Origin: Pseudoclavibacter terrae
GTDB taxonomy: Bacteria; Actinomycetota; Actinomycetes; Actinomycetales; Microbacteriaceae
Assembly (NCBI RefSeq): GCF_008831075.1
Contig: NZ_WBJX01000004.1
Coordinates: 359,358 to 423,357, forward strand
Reading direction: 5' to 3'
Length of the DNA: 64,000 nt
Shown: positions 50,026 through 58,140 of the stretch, in pieces
Layout of the letters: each line of letters begins with the position of its first letter
Numbering within the stretch: position 1 is the stretch's first letter
Notes under the pieces: model-generated
The model's database searches: none
What the model was told of the DNA's origin: nothing
The model's input: the letters and a program-made list of their open reading frames with translations, nothing else
Translations under genes and position numbers: made by a program

Positions 50026-51006
50026 ATGCGCGCAATCACGGTTCCCACGCCTGGCGGCCCGGAGGCCCTCGTCCTCTCCGAAGTCGACGAGCCCACCCCC
50101 GGGCCCCTCGAAGTTGTCATCGATGTGGCCGCCGCCGGCGTGAATCGCGCCGACGTCGCGCAGCGCGAGGGCAAGTACCCGTCACCTGCCGGGGCACCCG
50201 ACTGGCCTGGTCTCGAAGTGAGCGGAACCGTCGTCGCCGTTGGGGCGTCCGTCACGGCCTGGAAGGTCGGCGACTACGTGGTCGCGCTCCTGTCTGGCGG
50301 CGGCTACGCCGACCGCGTCGCCGTCGACGAAGGGCTCGTGCTCCCCATGCCGAAGCGCGTCGACCTCGTCGAGGCGGCCGGCCTCCCCGAAGCGGTCGCC
50401 ACCGTCTGGTCGAACCTCTTCATGAGCGCGGAGCTCAAGGCGGGCGACACCCTGCTCGTGCACGGAGGCACCAGCGGCGTCGGCACCATCGCCATCCAGC
50501 TCGCTGCCGCGCTCGGCATCACCGTCTACGCGACCGCCGGCACCCCGCAGAAGGTCGCCACGACCGAGCAGCTCGGCGCGACTCGAGGAATCAACTACCG
50601 CGACCAGGACTTCGTGGAGGTCATCGCCGAGGCCACCGAGGGTCGCGGGGTCGACGTCATCCTCGACCTCGTCGGCGGAGACTACCTGGCGCGCGACGTT
50701 GACGCCCTTGCCACGAACGGCCGGGTCATGGTCATCGCGGCGCAGGGCGGCGACGAAGCCACCATCAACGTGGGGCGCCTCATGCAGAAGCGCGGACGCA
50801 TCTGGGGGACGACCCTCCGCGCGCGCCCGCTCGAAGAGCGGCGCGAGATCATCGCGCAGGTGCGCGAGCACGTGTGGCCGCTCGTCGAAGCCGGCAAGGT
50901 GCGGCCCCTGCTCGACACCGTCGAAACCCTCGACTTCGCGCACCGAGCTCACCGGCGCATGGAGTCGGGCGAGCACGTCGGCAAGATCCTCCTCGCCGTG
51001 CGCTGA
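50026..51006 (+). CDS. Zinc-independent quinone oxidoreductase (MDR family)
   Basis: A 326-residue medium-chain dehydrogenase/reductase of the NAD(P)H:quinone oxidoreductase (zeta-crystallin/PIG3) type. The N-terminal half contains AAAGVNRADVAQREGKYP and DWPGLEVSGTVVAVG without zinc cysteines. The NADPH-binding motif LLVHGGTSGVGTIAIQLA is at about residues 145-162, and GVDVILDLVGG is typical. It is divergent from the RpiR gene with only about 40 bp between the two starts. AACACT lies 7 nt before the ATG. Confidence 0.92.
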   Translation: MRAITVPTPGGPEALVLSEVDEPTPGPLEVVIDVAAAGVNRADVAQREGKYPSPAGAPDWPGLEVSGTVVAVGASVTAWKVGDYVVALLSGGGYADRVAVDEGLVLPMPKRVDLVEAAGLPEAVATVWSNLFMSAELKAGDTLLVHGGTSGVGTIAIQLAAALGITVYATAGTPQKVATTEQLGATRGINYRDQDFVEVIAEATEGRGVDVILDLVGGDYLARDVDALATNGRVMVIAAQGGDEATINVGRLMQKRGRIWGTTLRARPLEERREIIAQVREHVWPLVEAGKVRPLLDTVETLDFAHRAHRRMESGEHVGKILLAVR

Positions 51007-51161
51007 GCGGCGAGCTCCAGGCAGCAGCCTCAGACCGGCGCGCGCCGACCGGCACCTGCACGCCGGCGCGCGCCCGCCCCCTCTGCCTCGCGGTCGGAGC
51101 AGCCGCGCATCGACCGGCCCCTTGCACAGGCCGACGCGCGTCCGCGTTCGACGACCCGCGC

Positions 51162-51626
51162 TCAGAGCAGCTGCGCGTCGATGCCCTTGCGGCGAAGCCC
51201 GTCGAGAACCTCCTCGTCGACCCCGAGAAGGGTCATCGCCGACAGGTTCGGGAAATGGCGGGTGTCGGTGAAGTCCGTGATGTCGAAGGTCGAGTCCTCG
51301 CCGCTCCACTGCGGGGCGATCTCCATGTAGATGTCGTTCCCGCCGTCCTGGAAGAGCTCCTCGACGGCCGGCGCGAACTCGCTGGGCACCGGCAGCGCCC
51401 GGAAGTAGTCGAGCACCTCGGGGATCGGCTCCGAGATCTCCTTCGACAGGTCCACTTCCCGGTCCACGTGCTCTTCGAGGAAGTCGGCGAGCACGAACTG
51501 GGGCGTCAGCAGCTCCTGCTCATACATCAGCTCCTGGATGACGGCGAGCTTGAAGTTGAGGTCCGCGAAGTCGATCGCGTCGCTTGGCTGGTCGCCGGCG
51601 GGCTGGGTCTTGGGGGAATCGCTCAT
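51162..51626 (-). CDS. Acidic hypothetical protein (DUF6892-like)
   Basis: A 154-residue soluble acidic protein with LNFKLAVIQELMYEQELLTP near the N-terminus and WSGEDSTFDITDFTDTRHFP, followed by NLSAMTLL, near the C-terminus. The latter resembles DUF6892, remembered from other genomes and not verified. There is no signal or membrane segment. The ATG at 51626 or an ATG three codons upstream (51635) may be the start. It is convergent with the oxidoreductase gene and divergent from the DJ-1-like gene. Confidence 0.65.
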   Translation of the reverse strand: MSDSPKTQPAGDQPSDAIDFADLNFKLAVIQELMYEQELLTPQFVLADFLEEHVDREVDLSKEISEPIPEVLDYFRALPVPSEFAPAVEELFQDGGNDIYMEIAPQWSGEDSTFDITDFTDTRHFPNLSAMTLLGVDEEVLDGLRRKGIDAQLL

Positions 51627-51774
51627 GCGAAACATGCTGGCGGAAGCAGTTGAGCGTCAGCCGAGATCCCCCGAGGGCGGGGATGTGGTCGTTTCGGTCG
51701 CCGCCGGGCGACCACACCTCAACCTCGGCCGAGCAATCTGCGCCCGGCGCTCGGAGATCCGGGCCGCGCACTGT

Positions 51775-51780
51775 GAGAAT
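51775..51780 (+). promoter_or_regulatory. -10 box GAGAAT, leaderless DJ-1-like gene
   Basis: It lies 6 nt before the ATG at 51787, the same arrangement as before purT. Confidence 0.45.
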
Positions 51781-51786
51781 GGCGTC

Positions 51787-52407
51787 ATGCCTGAAGCGAA
51801 GCGCCGCGTCACCGTCGTCCTGTTCGAGGGGTTCGAGCTCCTCGACGTGTTCGGCCCCGTCGAGCTGTTCCGCATCGACCCGTCCCTCTTCGACGTCGAG
51901 CTCATCGCCCCGCAGGCCGGCCCGGTCCGCAGCTCGCAGGGCCCGGAGGTCATCGCCACGACCGCGTTCCCCGACGCCGCGAGTCCCGACATCGTGCTCG
52001 TCCCTGGCGGGCAGGGAACGCGCCGGCTCGCCACCGACCCCGAGTTCCTGGCCTGGCTCGCGAGCTGGGCGGCGGATGCGAGGCTCGTGACCTCCGTCTG
52101 CACGGGCTCGGCGCTGCTCGCGGCAGCGGGCCTCCTCGACGGGTTCCGCGCGACCTCGAACAAGCGGGCGTTCGCGTGGGCGTCATCGCAGGGCGCATCC
52201 GTCGACTGGGTGCCGCAGGCCAGATGGGTCGAGGACGGCAACCGGTGGACGTCGTCCGGGGTCGCCGCCGGCATGGACATGACGGCCGCGATCGTCGCCG
52301 CGATCCACGGGCCCGAGGTCGCGGCCACGCTCACCGACGCCGCCGAGCTCGAGGTGCACGCCGACGCGAGCTGGGACCCGTACGCGGCGAAGAACGGGCT
52401 CGCCTAG
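51787..52407 (+). CDS. DJ-1/PfpI family protein
   Basis: A 206-residue class I glutamine-amidotransferase-like protein of the DJ-1/PfpI group. The N-terminal VTVVLFEGFELLDVFGPVEL contributes the conserved acidic residue near Glu15-Asp20. The nucleophile elbow SVCTGSALLAAAGLL has Cys at about residue 104, and IVLVPGGQGTRR is the conserved loop. It is similar to regulator-like or isonitrile-hydratase-like members without the HTH. The stop overlaps the next GTG (TAGTG). Confidence 0.88.
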   Translation: MPEAKRRVTVVLFEGFELLDVFGPVELFRIDPSLFDVELIAPQAGPVRSSQGPEVIATTAFPDAASPDIVLVPGGQGTRRLATDPEFLAWLASWAADARLVTSVCTGSALLAAAGLLDGFRATSNKRAFAWASSQGASVDWVPQARWVEDGNRWTSSGVAAGMDMTAAIVAAIHGPEVAATLTDAAELEVHADASWDPYAAKNGLA

Positions 52408-52634
52408 TGGCCCTCGAGCTGCGCCCGAACTGCGAGCGCTGCGACGTCGACCTGCCCCCGCACGCCGAGGCCTACATCTGCACCTTCGAATGCACGTGGT
52501 GCAGAGACTGCGTCGCCACGTTCCCCGGGCGGGCGTGCCCGAACTGCGGCGGCAACCTCGAGCGCCGCCCCGTGCGCCCCGCGTCGAAGCTCGCCGCGAA
52601 CCCGCCGAGCACGGTGCGCGTGCACGGCGGGTAG
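52407..52634 (+). CDS. DUF1272 cysteine-rich small protein
   Basis: A 75-residue protein with a LELRPNCERCDVDLPP start and cysteines in NCERC, ICTFECTWCRDC and CPNCGG, a probable double zinc-binding knuckle of the DUF1272 family. Its GTG shares a base with the DJ-1-like stop, so the two are translationally coupled. The function is unknown. Confidence 0.85.
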   Translation: MALELRPNCERCDVDLPPHAEAYICTFECTWCRDCVATFPGRACPNCGGNLERRPVRPASKLAANPPSTVRVHGG

Positions 52635-52673
52635 CGACAGGATCGCGGGGGCGGCTCGGTCGCTCACGCCCGG

Positions 52674-53723
52674 CTACGAGCGCACGAGCACCTTCATGCC
52701 CTCGCCCGCACGCAGGCGCTTGATGGCCCCGACGACGTCATCGACGGGCACATCGTCCACCCAGCCGTCAGCCGTGTATCCGCCTGCCGCCATCGCCGCG
52801 ATGACCGCGTCGAAGTCGCTCTGCAGGTAGGCGAGGGTGCCGACGATCGCGGTCTCCCCCATGACCAGCTGCGTCGGCAGGAAGTCCATGGGCCGCTCGT
52901 GGATGGCGACGACCACGACGCGACCGCCCGGCGTGAGGTTCGCGAGCGAGGCGGCCACGGCGGGCCCCACCCCGGCGGCGTCGAACGCGACGTCCACGCC
53001 GTCCCCGCCCGTGAGCTCCGCGACGCGGGCCGCGAGGTCCTCCTGCGTGGGGTCGACGAGGTTGCTCGCCCCGACTCCGGCGATCGCGGCACGGCGCCCT
53101 CCGCTCGGCTCCGAGACGATGACCGTCTCGACGCCCTTGGCGCGCAGCGCGAACCAGACCCCGATGCCGATCGGGCCGGCACCCGAGATGAGCGCCGTCT
53201 GCCCCGCCTGCACACCGCTCTGCTCGACGGCGTGCCACGCGACCGCCATCGGCTCGACGAGGGCTCCGAGGCGCAGGTCGACGTTCTCGGGGAGCACGTG
53301 CAGCTTCGTCGCATCCACCGTCGTGAACTCGGCCATGCCGCCGCCGTGCGACGAGAGGCCGTGGAAGCCGATCTTCGTGCACACGTTCGGCTTGCCGCGA
53401 CGACAGGCGGCGCACTCACCGCACGCGTAGATCGGCCAGACCGCGACCCGGTCGCCGACCTGAACCGAGTCGACGCCCTCGCCGAGCTCGACCACGGTTC
53501 CGGAGAACTCGTGCCCGAGGATCTGCGGCGGCATGGACCCGGTGACGGGGTGCGGATGCTCGAAGTCGAGCCCGGAGGATTCGGGCGCGTAGTAGACGTG
53601 CAGGTCGGATCCGCAGATGCCGGCGTACTCGCAGCGCAGCTTCACCTGGCCGGGACCCGGTGTCGGCTCAGCGACCTCCTCGATGCGCACGTCCTCCTTG
53701 GCGTGGAACACTGCCGCCTTCAT
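52674..53723 (-). CDS. Zinc alcohol dehydrogenase, 2,3-butanediol dehydrogenase-like
   Basis: A 349-residue zinc MDR enzyme. The catalytic zinc site is YAGICGSDLHVY and GHEFSG, and the structural zinc cysteines are CGECAACRRGKPNVC. The NAD-binding segment is ISGAGPIGIGVWFALRAKG. The pattern CGSDLH...PHPVTGSMPPQILGHEF is that of (R,R)-butanediol dehydrogenase/diacetyl reductase. It overlaps the SDR gene by ATGA, and the two may interconvert acetoin or a related diol and ketone. Confidence 0.9.
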   Translation of the reverse strand: MKAAVFHAKEDVRIEEVAEPTPGPGQVKLRCEYAGICGSDLHVYYAPESSGLDFEHPHPVTGSMPPQILGHEFSGTVVELGEGVDSVQVGDRVAVWPIYACGECAACRRGKPNVCTKIGFHGLSSHGGGMAEFTTVDATKLHVLPENVDLRLGALVEPMAVAWHAVEQSGVQAGQTALISGAGPIGIGVWFALRAKGVETVIVSEPSGGRRAAIAGVGASNLVDPTQEDLAARVAELTGGDGVDVAFDAAGVGPAVAASLANLTPGGRVVVVAIHERPMDFLPTQLVMGETAIVGTLAYLQSDFDAVIAAMAAGGYTADGWVDDVPVDDVVGAIKRLRAGEGMKVLVRS

Positions 53724-54544
53724 GCGAGGAACTTCCGCAGGTCGGGGTAGCCGGTCGTGGACCAGGCGCCGTCGACGACGAGGTTGTCGCCCGAGATGTA
53801 GGAGGCGTCGTCGCTCGCGAGGAACAGAGCGGCGGATGCGATCTCCTCTGGCTGCGCCGCGCGACGGAACGGGATGCGCTCGTCGTACGCCTCCTGCACC
53901 CCGGGGAGGTCCGTGAGGCCCTTCGTGAGCGGGGTCGCGACGAGGCCGGGCGAGACCGCGTTGACGCGGATGCCATGCTCGCCGAGCTCAAGCGCCGCCT
54001 GCTTCGTGAGCATCACGGCGGCAGCCTTGGAGGCCGTGTAGCCGACCCCGTAGTGCATCGGCACGAGCGAGTTCAGCGACGCGACGTTGACGATCGAGCC
54101 CGGCTTGCCCTCGGCGAGGAACTGCCGGGCTGCCAGGCGGGTGCCGTTGAAGGCGCTGTAGAGGTTGAGGCGGACCGTGAAGTCCCAGTCCTCGAAGGAG
54201 ATGTCGGTGAGGGTGCCGGAACGCGACCCGCCCGCGACGTTGAAGAGCGCATCCAGCGTGCCGAACTTCTCGACGGTCTCGGCGACGAGTCCCGCGAAGT
54301 CGTCCTCGTCGGTCACATCCGTGCGGCGGCCGATGACGCTGGCGCCGAAGGTCTCGCTGGCCGAGGCGACGAGCTCCGCGTTGATGTCGGCGACGACGAC
54401 CGACGCGCCCTCCGCGACGAGCCGCTCCGTGATCTTCGCGCCGATGCCCGAGACCCCGCCCGTGACGATCGCGACCTTGCCTGCGAACCGGCCGGGGCTG
54501 GCCCCGGCGCTGCTCGCTGTGCTTGAGCCTGCTTCGTGTGACAT
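53720..54544 (-). CDS. Short-chain dehydrogenase/reductase
   Basis: A 274-residue classical SDR with the cofactor motif TGGVSGIG (residues 28-35), NVAGG, catalytic Ser in NVASLNSL and the YTASK pair. The Asp in VVVADINAEL favours NAD(H). The ATG has GGAG 7 nt upstream. It is first in a two-gene operon with the butanediol-dehydrogenase-like enzyme and divergent from a TetR regulator. Confidence 0.92.
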   Translation of the reverse strand: MSHEAGSSTASSAGASPGRFAGKVAIVTGGVSGIGAKITERLVAEGASVVVADINAELVASASETFGASVIGRRTDVTDEDDFAGLVAETVEKFGTLDALFNVAGGSRSGTLTDISFEDWDFTVRLNLYSAFNGTRLAARQFLAEGKPGSIVNVASLNSLVPMHYGVGYTASKAAAVMLTKQAALELGEHGIRVNAVSPGLVATPLTKGLTDLPGVQEAYDERIPFRRAAQPEEIASAALFLASDDASYISGDNLVVDGAWSTTGYPDLRKFLA

Positions 54545-54646
54545 TGCCCACTCCGTTCTGACCGCCCTCGTTGGCGACCCCCTTCACCCTACGCCCGCTA
54601 TAAGTCACCTGTCAGATAGTTTGCCGAGAAGGAGCCACGCACCCCA

Positions 54647-54652
54647 TAGGGT
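54647..54652 (+). promoter_or_regulatory. -10 box TAGGGT, leaderless TetR gene
   Basis: It lies 6 nt before the ATG at 54659. An imperfect palindrome with CTAT/ATAG ends lies at 54597-54618, between this promoter and the SDR gene, and may be the operator. Confidence 0.4.
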
Positions 54653-54658
54653 TGGCGA

Positions 54659-55255
54659 ATGGACCCGCGTCAGGCACGAACCCGCTCGGCCCTCCGCGCG
54701 GCGATCTACGAGCTCGCGGCCGCCCAGCCCATCGCCGACGTGAGCGTCGCCCAGGTCGCCAGGGCCGCCGGCATCACCCGGGACACGTTCTACCGCCACG
54801 CGACTACCCCCGAGCACCTCCTCGCGGACTTCCTCGGGGAGGAGATCGACGCCCTGATGGCCCCGATCGCGACCCTGCCCGCCACGAGCGGCACCGAGCT
54901 GAGCGTCTTCGACGAACCCGAGCGCGCGCTCCTCCGGCACGTCGCCCGCCACGCGCAGATCTACCTCAACTCCATGGCGCCTCGCCTCACGGGGCCCGTG
55001 CGCGACACCCTCGTCGACCGAGTCGAGGCTGGCCTCCTCACCCACCTCGAGCGACACCCCGAGATCGCTCCGCCAGCGCAGCCGGGCATCGACCCCGAAC
55101 GGCACCGCCGCATCCTCGTCGCCTACGCCGGCGGTGGCACGGTCAGCGCGATCGAAGAATGGCTGCGCTCGGGCGACCTCGCGGACGTGGATGCTGCCGC
55201 GCGCACCATCATCGCCGCGTCACCCGACTGGTGGCTCGGACGCTCACGTTCGTAG
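54659..55255 (+). CDS. TetR-family regulator
   Basis: A 198-residue TetR-like protein. The HTH is at VSVAQVARAAGITRDTFYRH (about residues 29-48), and the C-terminal ligand domain has no clear subfamily motif. The conserved HTH lysine is replaced by Arg-His-Ala. It is divergent from the SDR/ADH operon across 114 bp, so it is the likely local repressor. Confidence 0.85.
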   Translation: MDPRQARTRSALRAAIYELAAAQPIADVSVAQVARAAGITRDTFYRHATTPEHLLADFLGEEIDALMAPIATLPATSGTELSVFDEPERALLRHVARHAQIYLNSMAPRLTGPVRDTLVDRVEAGLLTHLERHPEIAPPAQPGIDPERHRRILVAYAGGGTVSAIEEWLRSGDLADVDAAARTIIAASPDWWLGRSRS

Positions 55256-55357
55256 GCGGCATCGCCGCCCCCGCCCAGTTGTTTCGCGATGGTGGCAGCA
55301 GGCTGGGAGTTGCGTGACCATGACCCGGTCTCGACTCCCCTGACGGCGAGTGGCGGA

Positions 55358-55363
55358 TAGCGT
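55358..55363 (+). promoter_or_regulatory. -10 box TAGCGT, leaderless flavoprotein gene
   Basis: It lies 7 nt before the ATG at 55371. Confidence 0.4.
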
Positions 55364-55370
55364 CGCTCTG

Positions 55371-56675
55371 ATGACCCCCACCTCGAACGGCGCCGCAGAG
55401 CCAGCGCAGCAGTCAGCGACGACACCGCAGCCGACGCCGAAGCAGCAGCCGACGCTCACCACCTACCGAGTGCTGGTCATCGGGGGCGGCAATGCGGGCC
55501 TGTCCGTCGCGGGCCGCCTCCAGCGGGCCGGCATCACCGACATCACCGTCGTCGAGCCGCGCGAGAACCACGTCTACCAGCCGCTGCTCTCGCATGTCGC
55601 CGGTGGCACCGCGAAGGCGAGCCAGGCGACCCGGCCGCAGGCCGACGTCATGCCGGACGGCGTGACGCTCATCCGCGACGCTGTGGCCTCGGTCGACCCG
55701 GAGACGTCGTCGCTCGTCCTCGCATCCGGACGTCGCATCGGCTACGAGCACCTCGTCGTCTGCCCTGGCGTCGTGCAGGACTGGGATGCGATCCCCGGCC
55801 TCCAGGCCGCCCTCGGCACCCCGAACGTCGCGTCCAGCTACGAGATCAGCCTCGCCGACAAGACCTCACGCCTACTCCGCGAACTGCGGCAGGGAACGGC
55901 CGTGTTCGTGCAGGCGCCGGAGCCCGCATCGTTCGCCGGCGCGATCCAGAAGCCCATGTACCTCGCGTGCGACTACTGGCGATCCCAAGGAGTGCTCGAC
56001 CGCATCCGGGTCGTGCTCGTGCTGCCAGACGCGACGCCGCTCGGCGTGCCCGCGATCGACCGCGAGCTCGAGCGCAAGATCGCCGAATACGGCATCGAGG
56101 TGCGCCGCCAGGCACAGCTCACCGAGGTGCTCGGCGACGCGAAGACCGCAGTCGTCGAGACCGCCGGGGAAGGCAGCGAGCGCATCCCCTACGACGCCCT
56201 CATCGTGGAGCCGCCGCAGCGGGCTCCCGAGTGGATCGCCGAAGCCGGGCTCGCGGGCGCTGAGCTCGCCTACCCGACCCCCGAGATGGCCAGCGAGCGC
56301 GGGTTCGCGGACGTGGACACGCACTCGATGCGCCACCACCGGTTCCCGAACGTGTGGTCGCTCGGCGATGCCGCCGTCTCGCGCAGCCAACGCACCGGTG
56401 GCGCGCTGAGGAAGCAGACGAAGGCGCTCGCCGAGAACCTCGTGAGCGTGCTCCGCGAACAGGCCCCGCAGAGCGACTACGACGGCTACACCGTCGCCCC
56501 ATTCACGGTGTCGCGCTCGAGCGTCGTCTTCGGGGAGTTCGACGACACCCTCGAGCAGCGTCCGAGCATCCCGTTCTGGAAGGGCCTCGCCCGCGAGCGC
56601 CGCCTCACGTGGGTGTTCGACCGCCACGTGCTGCCCTGGGTCTACTGGAACCTCATCCTGAAGGGGAGAGCCTGA
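55371..56675 (+). CDS. SQOR-fold FAD oxidoreductase lacking the redox cysteines
   Basis: A 434-residue flavoprotein. FAD binds at YRVLVIGGGNAGLSVAGRL (residues 32-50), and WSLGDAAVSRS is the second FAD motif (329-339). The overall plan (ASFAGAIQKPMYLACDYW, DYDGYTVAPF, C-terminal LPWVYWNLILKG) is that of mitochondrial-type sulfide:quinone oxidoreductase. At the positions of its two catalytic cysteines the protein has Phe188 and Ala376. Only Cys131 and Cys200 exist. It is thus probably a quinone-linked oxidoreductase of another substrate. It is monocistronic. The C-terminus looks membrane-associated. Confidence 0.82.
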   Translation: MTPTSNGAAEPAQQSATTPQPTPKQQPTLTTYRVLVIGGGNAGLSVAGRLQRAGITDITVVEPRENHVYQPLLSHVAGGTAKASQATRPQADVMPDGVTLIRDAVASVDPETSSLVLASGRRIGYEHLVVCPGVVQDWDAIPGLQAALGTPNVASSYEISLADKTSRLLRELRQGTAVFVQAPEPASFAGAIQKPMYLACDYWRSQGVLDRIRVVLVLPDATPLGVPAIDRELERKIAEYGIEVRRQAQLTEVLGDAKTAVVETAGEGSERIPYDALIVEPPQRAPEWIAEAGLAGAELAYPTPEMASERGFADVDTHSMRHHRFPNVWSLGDAAVSRSQRTGGALRKQTKALAENLVSVLREQAPQSDYDGYTVAPFTVSRSSVVFGEFDDTLEQRPSIPFWKGLARERRLTWVFDRHVLPWVYWNLILKGRA

Positions 56676-56754
56676 CCCCGCACGATTCGGGGCCGCGTGG
56701 CTCGTGACTAGGCCGACGCGGGCGTGCGGGCCGTGCAGTCGCGATTCGACCGAG

Positions 56755-57339
56755 CTAGGTGCGGGGCGCCCAGTCGACCCAGTCGTAGCCGACGTCGTCG
56801 CAGGCGTCATCCGCATCGTCGAGCGCGTCCTCGATGGTGCCGGAGTCCGGGTCAGCGGCGTGCGTCCTGGCGGCGTCCCAGATGAGCCAGTCGTCGCGGT
56901 CGGAGGCACGCCCCGTGAACGTGAAGACGAGGTCGCTGACCGCCTTCTCGACCTCGGGGTCAGCGGTCTCGGCGTCGCGTGCAGCGAGGAGCTGATCGAC
57001 GGCCGCCGTGAACTGCGCCTGCTTGTCCGCATCACCGTCGTAACTCGCGCCACCGGCCGAGAGGGAGAACATCGCATCCGTGGCCGCGTTCGCGTCCTGA
57101 CACACGAGTGCGTCGCCCTCCAGGGCGTCGGCGACGGGGAAGGTCGTCGGTGCCGGCGTCGCGGGCGTCGCCTGGGCCGACGAGGGTGCACCTGTCGAGG
57201 ATGCGGCCGTCGAAGGTGCGCTCGGCGAGCCCGAGTCTTCGCCGCCGATGCGTTCCGCGAGCGTGCATCCGCTCAGCAGCAGCGCAACGGCAAGCGCGCC
57301 GACAGCGCCCACAGCAGGTGATGATCTACGCACAGTCAC
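56755..57339 (-). CDS. Hypothetical secreted lipoprotein
   Basis: A 194-residue protein with a twin-basic N-terminus, hydrophobic core and lipobox LLLSGC (about residues 22-27). A Ser/Thr/Pro/Ala linker follows, then an acidic domain of about 130 residues with a possible disulfide pair (LVCQDANAA and DDACDDVGYDW). No family was recognised. GTG at 57339 is the start because GGGGGAG lies 4 nt upstream. It is transcribed convergently to the SQOR-fold gene. Confidence 0.7.
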   Translation of the reverse strand: MTVRRSSPAVGAVGALAVALLLSGCTLAERIGGEDSGSPSAPSTAASSTGAPSSAQATPATPAPTTFPVADALEGDALVCQDANAATDAMFSLSAGGASYDGDADKQAQFTAAVDQLLAARDAETADPEVEKAVSDLVFTFTGRASDRDDWLIWDAARTHAADPDSGTIEDALDDADDACDDVGYDWVDWAPRT

Positions 57340-57501
57340 GAACTCCCCCGGAGTGATCTCGAATACCGACTCCAACCATACGAGGCGCACGCTGAGAGGC
57401 CCGGAGTCGGCGCCCGGCCTGTGGAACGACGACGCCGCGGGAGAGTCATCGCCTCCGGAGAAGCCGAACTGCGCACGCAGCTGGTGTGCCAGGATCACCC
57501 C

Positions 57502-57753
57502 ATGAAGCCCTTGCTCATCGCTGCTGCCGCCGCCCTCGGAATCGCGCTCGCTGCCATCGGAATCGCAGCAGGCCTCCGACCTGACGACCCTGCAGCGACC
57601 GAGTTCCTCGTGGGCCTCGGATACTTCGGCCTGCTGCTCGCGCCCGCCGGCGCCCTCGCGGTGCTGATCCTCGGTGCTATCGCACTCGGCCGCATCGCGC
57701 GCCGCGACGCGGCGGCGAACTCCGAAGCGCTCCGGGCCACCGGGCGCGGCTGA
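57502..57753 (+). CDS. Small two-helix membrane protein
   Basis: An 83-residue protein with two hydrophobic segments (residues 3-24 and 36-64) separated by RPDDPAATEF. The function is unknown. CAGGAT lies 6 nt before the ATG. It is divergent from the lipoprotein gene and convergent with the tRNA. Confidence 0.6.
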   Translation: MKPLLIAAAAALGIALAAIGIAAGLRPDDPAATEFLVGLGYFGLLLAPAGALAVLILGAIALGRIARRDAAANSEALRATGRG

Positions 57754-57820
57754 CTCGCTGGGCCGAGGCGGCAGGCAAGAGACATCAGGCTGGGCCCATC
57801 AGGCAGACGCGGCAGGCAAC

Positions 57821-57847
57821 AAAAAAGGCCCGCTTTCGCGAGCCTTT
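57821..57847 (-). terminator. Rho-independent terminator after tRNA-Arg
   Basis: On the minus strand the stem AAAGGCTCGC/GCGGGCCTTT with a GAAA tetraloop runs into six Ts. This is the only textbook T-tailed terminator in the window. Confidence 0.85.
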
Positions 57848-57902
57848 CCTGCATCTGTCTCAACACAGAGCTGCGTACCTGAGCTGTGAAGCTCTTGTAC
57901 TG

Positions 57903-57975
57903 TGCGCCCGAAGGGATTCGAACCCCTAACCTTCTGATCCGTAGTCAGATGCTCTATCCGTTGAGCTACGGGCGC
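57903..57975 (-). tRNA. tRNA-Arg (anticodon ACG)
   Basis: A 73-nt cloverleaf. The acceptor arms are GCGCCCG/CGGGCGC with discriminator A, the D-arm is GCTC...GAGC, the anticodon arm CTGACTACGGATCAG has anticodon ACG, and the T-arm is AGGGGTTCGAATCCCTT. CCA is not encoded. Confidence 0.95.
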
Positions 57976-58127
57976 CCGGTCATTCGCTTGCGCGATTGAC
58001 CAGGGGATAGCTTACACACGACCTGACCGGTCCGCAAACCCGGCGGGTCGCGGGCCGTTCGGGCGAGGCGACGAACGATGCGCGCGCGCCCATGCAGGCG
58101 CACAACGCCGACCGGGAGGCCCCGGAG

Positions 58128-58133
58128 TACCCT
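58128..58133 (+). promoter_or_regulatory. -10 box TACCCT, leaderless MFS gene
   Basis: It lies 7 nt before the GTG at 58141 and decides that start. Confidence 0.5.
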
Positions 58134-58140
58134 CGAACGA

